Assembly (NCBI GenBank): GCA_934119935.1
Contig: CAKOSX010000004.1
Location: 155,623-219,622, forward strand
Direction: 5' to 3'
Length of the DNA stretch: 64,000 bases
From: an uncultured Clostridia bacterium
Lineage (GTDB): Bacteria > Bacillota > Clostridia > TANB77 > CAG-508
In this document: in pieces, positions 42,420 through 51,433 of the stretch
Layout: each line of letters opens with the position of its first letter
Numbering within the stretch: position 1 is the stretch's first letter
The notes under the pieces: model-generated
Told to the model about the DNA's origin: nothing
The model's input: the letters and a program-made list of their open reading frames with translations, nothing else
The model's database searches: none
Made by a program: the position numbers and the translations under genes

Positions 42420-44819
42420 TTAGAACGTTGTTTGTAATCTAACATAACACCAGTTGCTTTCAGCGACACCTTCACCAAAAGCTGCTCTTCCGTTACCATC
42501 AAATCTTACGTAACATCCATATGTATTTTGATCAAAGAACATTCCTTTAAACGATTCTGATGACCAGTAAATATAGCTCATTTTGAATTGACCATAGTTT
42601 CCGCTACCAGACATACTAAGTCCCATTTTAGCTGCAAATGCTGCCCATGCACTCCAAGGTGGTACTGTCCAGCCATTACCACTTTTGTTTTGTGCACCCC
42701 AGAAATCATATTTATTAGAGTCTACGTCTTTTAGTGCCATTACATGGAATCTATTGTTTCCAGAACCCGAAGGTTGTAGTACATCTTTTGTTCCAAATGG
42801 ACCGTTATAATTTTTCTGAACTATTTTATAACTTTTTGTACCAGAAACAGCTGCATAATTGTATGACTGGCCTTCCCAAGTTCCACTTGCACCATTCTTT
42901 AAATCCACAAATATTACACCGTCTACGACTCCATCGCTATTTACATCTGTGTAATATCCTACTCCCGAGCTTGCAGTGAAAGGAGCACTATTTATTGTTA
43001 TTTTATATGTTGCCGATGCCGCAGTGTAGTTTGCTGTAGCTGCACTTGTTACTGTTATAGTAGCAGAGCCTGCCATAATAGGTTTTACAGTTACTGTGTT
43101 TCCACTTATGCTTGCAGTTGCGAAATTCGAATTTGATGAAGAAACGCTTAGTGAGCCTGTATTACCGCTTACCGAAAAGGTTACATTATTAAAGTTTGTT
43201 GAAGTTCCGCTGGTTGCGGAAAGTTTTAAAGTTCCACTTGCCTTATTTATTTTTGTAGTTTCGGTTATAACTTTAGTTGTATATCCAGCTTTTATTGCTC
43301 TTACAGATACCGTAAAAGATGATGTATTGGTTATTGTTGGCATTGTGGTACTATATGTTGTACCATTTGTTGAATATTCTAGCTTTGCATCTCTTGGTGT
43401 TACTGTTACATTTGTTAATGCATTATGGGCATTTCCATCGTATGTTCCTGTATATGGTGTTGCACTTAAAGTAATTGTCCCATTTTCTACTGTTGCTGTA
43501 TATGTTGCCGTTTTTTCTGTATAATTTGTACTTGCCGCACTAGTTACTGTTATTGTTGCTTTTCCAGCAGTTGTACCAGACTTTACTGTTACCGTATTTC
43601 CACTTAAGCTAACTGTTGCCACGTTTGTATTAGATGATGATACACTTAAATTTCCAGTATTTCCACTTACAGTAAACGTTCCACTATTTGGATATGTTAG
43701 TGTTCCACTGTATGAAGATAATATTAAACTTCCATTGGCTTTGTTTACTTTTACTGTTTCCGTTATTGTTTCCGTTTTATATCCAGCTTTACTTGCTTTT
43801 ACTGTTACTGTAAAAGATGATGTATTTGTTATTGTTGGCATTGTTGTGCTATATGTTGTACCGTCTGTTGAATATTCTAGTATTGCGTCACTTGGCGTTA
43901 CTGTTACGTTTGTAAAAACATTATGGGCATTGCCATCATATGTTCCTGTATATGTCGTTGCGCTTAAAGTGATTGTTCCATTCTCTACTGTTGCTGTATA
44001 TGTTGCTGTTTTTTCTGTATAGTTTACATTTTCCTCACTTGTTACTGTTAGTATTGCTTTTCCAGCAGTTGTCCCCGGATTTACTGTTACTGTGTTTTTG
44101 TCAATACTTGCAGTTGCTATATTTTCGTTGTTCGAAGCCACTGTTAAATTACCAGTGTTTTCACTCACTGTAAACGATTCACTTGTTGGATATTTTATTG
44201 TACCATTCGTTGATGATAATATCAATTTACCTTCTGCCTTATCTACTCTTGCAATTTTTGTGATAGTTGTTGTCTCATACCCTTTCCTTGTGGCCTTTAT
44301 AGTCACCGAAAGTGTTGAGGCATCTTTTATTGTTGGTACTGTTTCTGTGTAATTTTCTTTATCTATCGAATATGTTATATTAGCATCACTCGGAACTACT
44401 AATAAATTTGAAATTGTGTCATGTTCAGTCTCATCATAAATTCCTACATATGGTGTAGCACTTATATTTATTCTTTTAATTTCAGAATCGATTACCACTG
44501 TGTAACCATTTTTCTTTACTTCTATCTGATCATCATTAATTCTAGTTACTTCGTCCAATCTTGTTGGAACTTTTTTCTTCAGAAATTCTTCTAAGCTCTC
44601 GCCATCGTTTGCTACGTCATATTCGCTAACGATCTGTTTTACTTCTTCATTCACAAATTTTTCATTCATGTTTGCTGTTTTTTCTTTTGATAATTTTATT
44701 AACCCATTGTCACCACTAATTACGTTAACAGTAACCCCTGCTAATATTAATATAACTATAATTGTAACCACTAATGCAACCATTGTAATTCCATCTTTTT
44801 TCTTTCGTATTTCTATCAT
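42420..44819 (-). CDS. Pilin-like secreted repeat protein
   Basis: Leader MIEIRKKKDG followed by ITMVALVVTIIVILILAGVT: a type III (prepilin) signal common in Clostridia, but with Ala in place of the Glu at +5. Then three rounds of paired immunoglobulin-like repeats (TYDGNAHN...VTVTPSDA and SGNTGNLSVSSSN types); two are nearly identical 166-residue units (498 bp apart, e.g. 43443 and 43941). The C-terminal ~190 residues (YTDVNSDGVVDGVIFVDL, YIYWSSESF, YVRLQTTF) look like a DUF1566/FGE-type C-lectin fold. Probably surface displayed. The ribosome binding site is weakly placed, so 44855 remains possible as a start. Confidence 0.75.
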   Translation of the reverse strand: MIEIRKKKDGITMVALVVTIIVILILAGVTVNVISGDNGLIKLSKEKTANMNEKFVNEEVKQIVSEYDVANDGESLEEFLKKKVPTRLDEVTRINDDQIEVKKNGYTVVIDSEIKRINISATPYVGIYDETEHDTISNLLVVPSDANITYSIDKENYTETVPTIKDASTLSVTIKATRKGYETTTITKIARVDKAEGKLILSSTNGTIKYPTSESFTVSENTGNLTVASNNENIATASIDKNTVTVNPGTTAGKAILTVTSEENVNYTEKTATYTATVENGTITLSATTYTGTYDGNAHNVFTNVTVTPSDAILEYSTDGTTYSTTMPTITNTSSFTVTVKASKAGYKTETITETVKVNKANGSLILSSYSGTLTYPNSGTFTVSGNTGNLSVSSSNTNVATVSLSGNTVTVKSGTTAGKATITVTSAASTNYTEKTATYTATVENGTITLSATPYTGTYDGNAHNALTNVTVTPRDAKLEYSTNGTTYSTTMPTITNTSSFTVSVRAIKAGYTTKVITETTKINKASGTLKLSATSGTSTNFNNVTFSVSGNTGSLSVSSSNSNFATASISGNTVTVKPIMAGSATITVTSAATANYTAASATYKITINSAPFTASSGVGYYTDVNSDGVVDGVIFVDLKNGASGTWEGQSYNYAAVSGTKSYKIVQKNYNGPFGTKDVLQPSGSGNNRFHVMALKDVDSNKYDFWGAQNKSGNGWTVPPWSAWAAFAAKMGLSMSGSGNYGQFKMSYIYWSSESFKGMFFDQNTYGCYVRFDGNGRAAFGEGVAESNWCYVRLQTTF
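43100..44190 (-). repeat. Internal ~498-bp direct repeats in the pilin-like gene
   Basis: Two near-identical units and a third diverged one coding for MBG/Big-like domains; the match at 43443 recurs at 43941. Expected to expand or shrink by recombination. Confidence 0.65.
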
Positions 44820-44945
44820 ATTTTCTTGTTTCCATCCTTTTAAATATTTACACATATTCTATATCAATATCGTTTTTATTTCAATACATATATTGTTTTT
44901 TTATAAGTTTCGCATCCAAAATATTTACATTTGTACTATTAATAG

Positions 44946-44974
44946 TTCCTTTTTCTACCTTTTTGTGATATAAT
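44946..44974 (+). promoter_or_regulatory. Promoter of leuS
   Basis: TTCCTT (44946-44951), 17-nt spacer, TATAAT (44969-44974). The -35 box is weak. Leader only ~25 nt, too short for a T-box. Confidence 0.5.
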
Positions 44975-45007
44975 ACTTGCATATTTACGGAGAAAGGAAG
45001 ATTTTTC

Positions 45008-47410
45008 ATGTCATATAATTATAAGGAAATAGAGAAAAAATGGCAAAATAAATGGGAAAAAGAAGGAACTTTTTATGCAGAAAATAATTCTTCTAAGAAA
45101 AAATGGTATGGTTTAATCGAATTTCCATATCCATCTGGACAAGGATTGCATGTTGGTCATCCAAGATCTTATACGGCAATGGATATTGTTGCAAGAAAAA
45201 GAAGAATGCAAGGCTACAATGTATTATTTCCAATAGGATTTGATGCTTTTGGATTGCCTGCTGAAAACTTTGCAATTAAGAACCATATTCACCCAAAGAT
45301 TGTTACAGAACAAAATATAGCAAACTTTACAAGACAATTGAAATCAATTGGTTTTTCTTTTGATTGGTCAAGGGTTATAAATACAACAGATCCAGAGTAT
45401 TACAAATGGACTCAATGGATTTTTATTCAATTATATAAGCATGGTTTAGCATACAAGGCTACTATGCCAATTAACTTCTGTACTGGTTGTAAAGTTGGTC
45501 TTTCTAACGAGGAAGTTGTAAATGGCGTTTGTGAGAGATGTGGTAGCCCTGTTGTTCAAAAGGAAAAGAGCCAATGGATGCTTAAGATTACAGATTATGC
45601 CCAAAGATTGATTGATGATTTGGACGATGTTGATTTTCTTGAAAAGATTAAAATTCAGCAAAGAAACTGGATTGGAAGAAGCGAAGGTGCAGAGCTTGAT
45701 TTTAGTATAGCTGATTCTGATGAAAAATTAAGAGTTTACACAACTAGACCAGATACTTTATTTGGTGCTACTTACATGGTTGTTGCTCCCGAACATCATA
45801 TTATTGAAAAGTTAAAAGATAAAATCACAAACTTAGACGAAATCAAGGCTTATCAAACAGCTGCAAGTTTAAAATCTGATTTTGAGCGTTCTGAATTAAA
45901 TAAAGATAAAACAGGTGTTGAAATTAAAGGAATTAAAGCTATAAATCCTGCAACAGGAAAGGAAATTCCTATCTGGGTTTCAGATTATGTTTTAATTACT
46001 TATGGAACTGGCGCAATCATGGCCGTTCCAGCACACGATGAAAGGGACTATGCTTTTGCTACAAAATTTGGACTAGACATCGTTCCAGTAATCGAAGGCG
46101 GAGATGTTTCAAAAGAAGCTTATTCTGGCGACGGAGTTCATATTAATTCAGATTTCTTAGATGGAATGAATAAGCAAGATGCTATTGCTAAGATGATTTC
46201 ATGGATTGAAGAAAAAGGAATCGGAACAAAGAAAGTTAACTATAAATTACGTGATTGGGTATTCTCTCGTCAACGTTATTGGGGAGAACCAATTCCAATG
46301 ATTCACTGTGATAAATGTGGTTGGGTTCCAGTTCCAGAGGACCAATTGCCACTTGTTTTACCAGATGTAAAAGATTACGAGCCTGGTGAAAATGGAGAAT
46401 CTCCACTTGCTAAACATACAGAATGGACACATACAACTTGTCCACACTGTGGTGGTCCTGCAACAAGAGAAACAGATACAATGCCACAATGGGCTGGTTC
46501 ATCTTGGTATTACCTAAGATATATGGACCCACACAACGACAAGGCTTTGGCTTCTAAAGAAGCTTTAGAATACTGGTCTCCAGTTGATTGGTATAACGGT
46601 GGAATGGAGCATACTACCCTACACTTGTTATATTCAAGATTTTGGCATAAATTCTTATATGATATTGGAGTTGTTCCAACAAAAGAACCATATGCAAAAC
46701 GTACTTCTCATGGAATGATTTTAGGATCTAACGGAGAAAAAATGAGCAAATCTAAAGGAAACGTTGTAAATCCTGATGATGTTGTAAATGAATATGGTGC
46801 AGATACATTACGTGTATACGAAATGTTCATGGGTCCATTCGACCAAACTGCTCCATGGTCTGTTGATAGCATTCGTGGATGTAGCAAATTCTTAGACAGA
46901 GTTTGGAACATGCAAGAAATTTTAGTTGATGACGGAACAAACGAATATTCAAAACAATTCGAAAAAATGATACATCAAGCAATAAAGAAAGTTTCTAGCG
47001 ACATTGAAGAAATGAAATTTAACACTTCTGTATCAACATTTATGACTATGGTAAACGAATTCTACAAGGCAAAGAAAATAAATAAAGCAGAATTTAGAAC
47101 ATTTTTACAATTGTTAAATCCATTTGCTCCTCATATTACAGAGGAATTAAATGAAAAACTTGGATTTACACAAACTTTAGCCGAAACTCCATGGCCTATA
47201 TTCGATGAAGAAAAGACTAAAGAAGACGTAATAAACTTACCAATTCAAGTAAATGGAAAATTAAGAGCAAACATAGATATAGCAGTAGATTCAGATGAAG
47301 AATCAATAAAGGCTGCTGTACACGAAGCAATAAAAGACAAACTAGACGGAAAAACAATAGTAAAAGAAATATATGTAAAAAATAGAATTTACAATGTTGT
47401 TGTAAAATAG
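45008..47410 (+). CDS. leuS: Leucine-tRNA ligase
   Basis: Charges tRNA(Leu). Class I signatures HVGH (48-51, in SGQGLHVGHPRSY) and KMSKS (578-582); the CP1 editing domain has TRPDTLFGATYMV and GTGAIMAVPAHDERD. Two zinc-type CxxC pairs (CTGC/CERC and CDKC/CPHC). 800 aa is standard bacterial length. AAAGGAAG precedes the ATG. Followed by a very long hairpin. Confidence 0.98.
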   Translation: MSYNYKEIEKKWQNKWEKEGTFYAENNSSKKKWYGLIEFPYPSGQGLHVGHPRSYTAMDIVARKRRMQGYNVLFPIGFDAFGLPAENFAIKNHIHPKIVTEQNIANFTRQLKSIGFSFDWSRVINTTDPEYYKWTQWIFIQLYKHGLAYKATMPINFCTGCKVGLSNEEVVNGVCERCGSPVVQKEKSQWMLKITDYAQRLIDDLDDVDFLEKIKIQQRNWIGRSEGAELDFSIADSDEKLRVYTTRPDTLFGATYMVVAPEHHIIEKLKDKITNLDEIKAYQTAASLKSDFERSELNKDKTGVEIKGIKAINPATGKEIPIWVSDYVLITYGTGAIMAVPAHDERDYAFATKFGLDIVPVIEGGDVSKEAYSGDGVHINSDFLDGMNKQDAIAKMISWIEEKGIGTKKVNYKLRDWVFSRQRYWGEPIPMIHCDKCGWVPVPEDQLPLVLPDVKDYEPGENGESPLAKHTEWTHTTCPHCGGPATRETDTMPQWAGSSWYYLRYMDPHNDKALASKEALEYWSPVDWYNGGMEHTTLHLLYSRFWHKFLYDIGVVPTKEPYAKRTSHGMILGSNGEKMSKSKGNVVNPDDVVNEYGADTLRVYEMFMGPFDQTAPWSVDSIRGCSKFLDRVWNMQEILVDDGTNEYSKQFEKMIHQAIKKVSSDIEEMKFNTSVSTFMTMVNEFYKAKKINKAEFRTFLQLLNPFAPHITEELNEKLGFTQTLAETPWPIFDEEKTKEDVINLPIQVNGKLRANIDIAVDSDEESIKAAVHEAIKDKLDGKTIVKEIYVKNRIYNVVVK

Positions 47411-47422
47411 CATTATAATATA

Positions 47423-47533
47423 GCCGAAAAAGATACTATTTTCGGAAAATCAGCCGAAGTAATCGTTTCTCACATGCTCTACGTGAGCACGATTACGAAT
47501 GCGTAATTTTCGGAAAATAGTATCTCTTTTGGC
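47423..47533. repeat. ~110-bp near-perfect palindrome after leuS
   Basis: A 28-bp outer stem with few mismatches (47423-47450 with 47506-47533, containing ATTTTCGGAAAAT on both arms) and an inner stem GTAATCG/CGATTAC and CTCAC/GTGAG (47459-47496). No T-run follows on the plus strand. Not the same family as copies A-D. Confidence 0.75.
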
Positions 47534-47653
47534 AATTTAAGTATTTTCCAATCAATATTTGTAATATTTTTGAAATATTTTTTTAACCTTTTTGTTACAC
47601 ATTATAGACTTTTATGTAGTATAATGTATGTAATTGTACTAAGGAGAATTTTA

Positions 47654-48730
47654 ATGAGTATTGAATCTGATTTAAAGAAAGACGGAATTACGGTTATTGA
47701 ACCACTTGATACAACTACAGTTAATGTTATTGCCAAGAATGTTAGTGAAAAAATTGTCACTGCATTTTCTAATCTTGGCTTTGATTTTGATACTCTTTAT
47801 GCGAGATTTTCAAAATTGCCAATGTATATTGCAAACATGCCAGAAGGAATGTCAGAGGCAAGTTATTTCTACAAAAACTCTGCCGTATATTTTAGAGATG
47901 GTATGGGACTTGCAGATCTAGAAAAATTTGCTGTACATGAACTTATTCATAATTTTCAGGAGCAAAAAGATGAAAAAGGTAATTTAACCAGACTTGGATT
48001 ATGTACTTTTAAAGGTTCTAAACCAACTGGAATGGCTTTAAATGAAGCAGCAGTTCAATTACTTGCTTCAAATATCTTAGAAAATACATTCGAAACATCC
48101 ACTTATTACGACATTACATTTTCTACAATAAGTCCAAATTGCTATCCTTTATTGTGCAATTTAATTTATCAAATGGCTTATGTGACAGGCGACGAAGTTT
48201 TGTTTGAAAGTACATTTAATAGTAACGATCACTTTAAAAATAAATTCGTTGCTTTATGTGGCGAAAATACTTACAATCAAGTTTCAAATTACTTTGATAA
48301 AATTCTCGAAACAGAAGAAAAAATAATCAAAATATCTAATAAAATTCAAAACACAGATTTGTCTATTTCAAGGGCAAAATCTTTATATAAAAAAAGTGAC
48401 GAATTAAAGAAACAATTAAAAAATGCCTATTTTTCTGCACAAGAGCTTATAATAAGCACATACTTTTCTAATTTATCTAAAGACTTAATTACATCTGTTG
48501 ATATTGATAGATTTAGAAAGAAATTATACAGTTTTCAGGATTTAATTGGCACAACATCAAGTTACTCATTCTTTAATAATTACTACATAGAAATGATGGA
48601 AAATCTTGATAATAAATTCGATGTATTATCTAATGTTTCAAACACTTATAATACATACTTAATACCTAAGAAAATTAATAAGTTTACCAAGTTTATAAAT
48701 TATATAAAAAATGTAATTTTCGCCCAATAG
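47654..48730 (+). CDS. Putative HExxH metalloprotease-like protein
   Basis: 358 aa without signal peptide. A zinc-protease pattern HELIH (95-99) and, 32 residues later, ALNEAAVQ (Glu131) fit the gluzincin arrangement. The remainder is helical with Lys/Ser-rich coils and a basic, weakly hydrophobic C-terminus (KFINYIKNVIFAQ). No family recognised. Start at 47654 behind AAGGAG; the frame extends upstream without meaning. A strong terminator follows. Confidence 0.6.
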   Translation: MSIESDLKKDGITVIEPLDTTTVNVIAKNVSEKIVTAFSNLGFDFDTLYARFSKLPMYIANMPEGMSEASYFYKNSAVYFRDGMGLADLEKFAVHELIHNFQEQKDEKGNLTRLGLCTFKGSKPTGMALNEAAVQLLASNILENTFETSTYYDITFSTISPNCYPLLCNLIYQMAYVTGDEVLFESTFNSNDHFKNKFVALCGENTYNQVSNYFDKILETEEKIIKISNKIQNTDLSISRAKSLYKKSDELKKQLKNAYFSAQELIISTYFSNLSKDLITSVDIDRFRKKLYSFQDLIGTTSSYSFFNNYYIEMMENLDNKFDVLSNVSNTYNTYLIPKKINKFTKFINYIKNVIFAQ

Positions 48731-48766
48731 GACCGCCACCTTTATGACGATCGTTTCAAAAAAATT

Positions 48767-48815
48767 ACCGAGAGAAACTCTAGCCATATTCATAGCATGA
48801 GTTTCTCTCGGTTTT
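48767..48815. terminator. Strong bidirectional terminator
   Basis: 14-bp stem ACCGAGAGAAACTC with its complement (48767-48780, 48799-48812), followed by TTTT; between convergent genes. Confidence 0.8.
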
Positions 48816-48850
48816 ATCACCCTCTTTTTAATTCATCCATTTGTTAGGCT

Positions 48851-49312
48851 TTATTTTGCCCAACGATGAATTTCTTTTCTCAGCTCCGGCAGTTTTCCAA
48901 CCGGGACTTCAAATTCAAGATACATGTCCAGGGGGACTTTGGCAGCCTCCTCCAGCTTTAGAGACTGAAATGCCATGAGTTTCTTTTGGAACATTTCGTC
49001 CGTTCCTCTGAAATGGAACGTAACTCTATATCCTCCTTTTACGTCATAAAAAACTCTAAGGACTCTCATCGTGTACTCTTTTTTCAAGAGTTCCCGAATC
49101 CTTTTTTTGGCTCTTGCTTTCTCCTTTCCATTCGAAAAATTAATAGTCTCATCCTTTTTAGCTACTTCCGAATGTACCGTCATCCACTCAACAAACTTTG
49201 CTAGCTTATGTTCATCAACATGAACATAATAATCTTTATCGGCCTCTATTAGCCAATTCTCCATGCCCAACATGAAAGATTTTACTTCCTTCATTTGTTT
49301 CATACCATACAT
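48851..49312 (-). CDS. Orphan regulated protein, 153 aa
   Basis: Unrecognised soluble protein rich in Lys and Glu (KDYYVHVDEHKLAKFVEWM, MRVLRVFYDVKGGYRVTFHF, MYLEFEVPVGKLPELRKEI). No signal peptide or membrane segment. By eye its G+C (40-45%) and codon choice (gag, cag, ctc) are richer than the neighbours, a hint of transfer. AAAGGGG precedes the ATG. The promoter just upstream is overlapped by a 13-bp palindrome, so expression is probably repressed until a signal arrives. Confidence 0.5.
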   Translation of the reverse strand: MYGMKQMKEVKSFMLGMENWLIEADKDYYVHVDEHKLAKFVEWMTVHSEVAKKDETINFSNGKEKARAKKRIRELLKKEYTMRVLRVFYDVKGGYRVTFHFRGTDEMFQKKLMAFQSLKLEEAAKVPLDMYLEFEVPVGKLPELRKEIHRWAK

Positions 49313-49361
49313 TTTTGTTTTCCCCTTTCAACTTTTGGCTTATAGGTGACTTTCAAAAATA

Positions 49362-49396
49362 GTATACTAAAGTACACTTGTTATACTTTAGTATAC
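49362..49396. promoter_or_regulatory. Operator-like palindrome over the orphan gene promoter
   Basis: GTATACTAAAGTA (49362-49374), 9-nt spacer, TACTTTAGTATAC (49384-49396): perfect 13-bp arms, each nearly a palindrome itself. It overlaps the -10 box. Confidence 0.65.
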
Positions 49397-49418
49397 ATCA
49401 TTTGGCACATTATGTCAA
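49390..49418 (-). promoter_or_regulatory. Promoter of the orphan 153-aa gene
   Basis: Minus strand TTGACA (49413-49418), 17-nt spacer, TATACT (49390-49395) inside the palindrome. Confidence 0.75.
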
Positions 49419-49456
49419 ATTATTCAAGTAGGTAAACCTGCATATTTAATACTATA

Positions 49457-50698
49457 TCATATGTTAAAATACCTAAGTATATTTGTTGCGGCATCTCTTC
49501 CACTCCTTGCAGCCCATGCAACTGTTGCTTTCTGTCCTACTATGTCTCCACCAGCAAACACTTTATTAATTGATGTTTGCATATTTTCATCTATTTTTAT
49601 ATAACCATATTCATTTTTTTCAAATTTTTCTATGATATTATTCTCTGGTTTAGAGCCTGTTGCCATTACAACATAATCCATGTCTAAAGAGAAATTGCTT
49701 CCTTCTATATTTACTGGTGAAAGTCTATTTTCTCCTTCTTTTTTTACCAATTCTGTTTTTATACATTCCAGCTTTTCTACTTTTTCTGTTCCCAATATTT
49801 TAACTATATTAGTCTGAAATAAAAACTCTATTCCTTCTTTTTTTGCATCCGCAATTTCTTTTTTCTCTGCAGGCATTTGTTCTTCAGCTCTTCTATAAAT
49901 TACATAAACTTCACTTGCCCCAAATTTTTTTATTACTCTAGCAGAATCCATTGCAACATTACCACCACCGATTATAGCAACCTTTTTTCCATTATAATCT
50001 GGGTGTTTATTATATTCTAATAAATAATTTCCACCATAAACACCGTTTAAATCTTCACCTTCTACATTCATCTTGGCTGGAATGTTAGCTCCAATAGCAA
50101 CAAATACTGCATCATATTTTTGTGCTAAATCTTCTATCTCAAAATCTTTCCCTAATTCCTGATTTAGCTTTGCTTCTACTCCTAAATCCAATATTTTTTC
50201 TATTGTTTTTTCCACTACTTTTCTAGGCAATCTAAACTCTGGAATTCCGTGTGTTAGTAAGCCTCCTAGCTTATCGTGTTTCTCGTATATTGTAACCTTT
50301 ACGCCTCTTCTTGCTAAAAACGCTGCACACGTGAGTCCAGCAGGACCACTTCCAACTATGGCAACTTTCATATTCTCTACTTTTTTATCTATATCTTTTG
50401 GCAGTTCATAATTACTTGCTATACTTATGTCCCCAATATACGTTTCCATTGCTCCAATCGAAACAGGCTCTCCCTTTATTCCACGAATACAACTTCCCTC
50501 ACATTGTTTTTCATGCGGACAAATTCTTCCACATACTGCTGGAAGTACTGTTGTACTGCACAATATTTCGTATGCTTTTTTGTTATCAACTTCGTGTATT
50601 AAATCTGGAATACAATTATTTAGTGGGCAGCCTTTTATTTTACATTGACTATTTTTACAATTCAAACAATAACTTCTTATCTCTTCAATTTCTTTCAT
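49457..50698 (-). CDS. GltD-like FAD/NAD(P) oxidoreductase with N-terminal Fe-S motifs
   Basis: Relative of the glutamate synthase small subunit and NfnB. N-terminal cysteine-rich helical domain (YCLNCKNSQCKIKGCPLNNCIP; PAVCGRICPHEKQCEGSC) expected to hold [4Fe-4S] clusters, then FAD site VAIVGSGPAGLTCA, EKHDKLGGLLTHGIPEFRLP, NAD(P) site VAIIGGGNVAMDSA, and VFAGGDIVGQKATVAWA near the end. 413 aa, no large GltB partner here, so an electron-transfer role with another partner is possible. AAAGGTG precedes the ATG. Confidence 0.88.
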   Translation of the reverse strand: MKEIEEIRSYCLNCKNSQCKIKGCPLNNCIPDLIHEVDNKKAYEILCSTTVLPAVCGRICPHEKQCEGSCIRGIKGEPVSIGAMETYIGDISIASNYELPKDIDKKVENMKVAIVGSGPAGLTCAAFLARRGVKVTIYEKHDKLGGLLTHGIPEFRLPRKVVEKTIEKILDLGVEAKLNQELGKDFEIEDLAQKYDAVFVAIGANIPAKMNVEGEDLNGVYGGNYLLEYNKHPDYNGKKVAIIGGGNVAMDSARVIKKFGASEVYVIYRRAEEQMPAEKKEIADAKKEGIEFLFQTNIVKILGTEKVEKLECIKTELVKKEGENRLSPVNIEGSNFSLDMDYVVMATGSKPENNIIEKFEKNEYGYIKIDENMQTSINKVFAGGDIVGQKATVAWAARSGRDAATNILRYFNI

Positions 50699-50734
50699 GA
50701 TTACACCTTTCGTTTTTATATTTTACCTATAAGC

Positions 50735-50845
50735 GACAATAAATCCTATTTTTAAAATTTAGCCGGAAGCTCGCCTTTGGATGAGTCCGAAGGAGCTCCG
50801 ACCAAGATCAACGTGCTAAAATTTTATAAAATATGATTTATTGTC
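50735..50845. repeat. Palindromic structured element, copy C
   Basis: Outer stem GACAATAAATC (50735-50745; complement 50835-50845), core GGAAGCTCGCCTTTGGATG, hairpin GAG-TCC-GAA-GGA-G-CTC and GACCAAGATC. Between the udg stop (50852) and the GltD-like start; no REP-like flank seen. Confidence 0.75.
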
Positions 50846-50851
50846 CTATAA

Positions 50852-51418
50852 TTAAATATCAATTTTTAGCTCTTCAGCCTTCTGTTTCACTAATTTCAAG
50901 TCTTTCCAGAAGTCTATTTTTTTATTTTCATCACGAAGTAACGCAGCCGGATGCCAAGTTGGCATGTAAAGTATTTCTTTCTTTTCTACCCATTTTCCTC
51001 TTGAAGCAGTTATTCCATATTCTTCTCCGAGTATGTTTTTTAAAGCTGTACTTCCTAGTAACACTATTATTTTAGGTTTTACCAATATTACTTGATTTCT
51101 TAAATAATTAAGGCAAGCCTGTGCCTCATCAGCCTCAGGTGTTCTATTTTGAGGTGGTCTACATTTTACTATGTTTGCAATGTACACTTTATCTCTATGT
51201 ATTTCTAATGCTTGAAAAGCCTTGTCCATAAGCTGTCCTGCTTTACCAACAAATGGCTCTCCAAGCCTATCCTCGTCTGCACCAGGGCCTTCTCCTATAA
51301 ACATTACATCAGCATTTTTGTTGCCTACACCAAAGACAATATTTGTTCTGTTTGTGCATAATTTGCACTTTTTACAGCCTTTAATCGATTGCTCCAAATC
51401 TTCCCAATTATCGTACAT
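50852..51418 (-). CDS. Uracil-DNA glycosylase, family 4
   Basis: Removes uracil from DNA. [4Fe-4S] cysteines Cys15 and Cys18 (GCKKCKLCTNRT) and later VKCRPPQNR and AQACLNYL; uracil pocket FIGEGPGADEDRLGEPFVGKAG (~41-62) and the C-terminal MPTWHPAALLR. 188 aa is usual. GGTGAT precedes the ATG, 15 nt after the carboxypeptidase gene. Confidence 0.93.
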   Translation of the reverse strand: MYDNWEDLEQSIKGCKKCKLCTNRTNIVFGVGNKNADVMFIGEGPGADEDRLGEPFVGKAGQLMDKAFQALEIHRDKVYIANIVKCRPPQNRTPEADEAQACLNYLRNQVILVKPKIIVLLGSTALKNILGEEYGITASRGKWVEKKEILYMPTWHPAALLRDENKKIDFWKDLKLVKQKAEELKIDI

Positions 51419-51433
51419 AATTTATCACCAATT

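Noticed and set aside
42420..43000. Variable region of a diversity-generating retroelement in the C-lectin-like end
   Set aside because: No template repeat or reverse transcriptase occurs in the window.
44860..45007. T-box leader of leuS
   Set aside because: The predicted transcript leader is only ~25 nt and has no specifier or antiterminator motif.
50780..50810. Hammerhead ribozyme in the repeat core (GATGAGTCCGAAGGAG resembles CTGATGAGTCCG...GAAAC)
   Set aside because: The invariant CTGATGA and GAAAC strands are not present in any of the four copies; only the stem II-like hairpin is similar.
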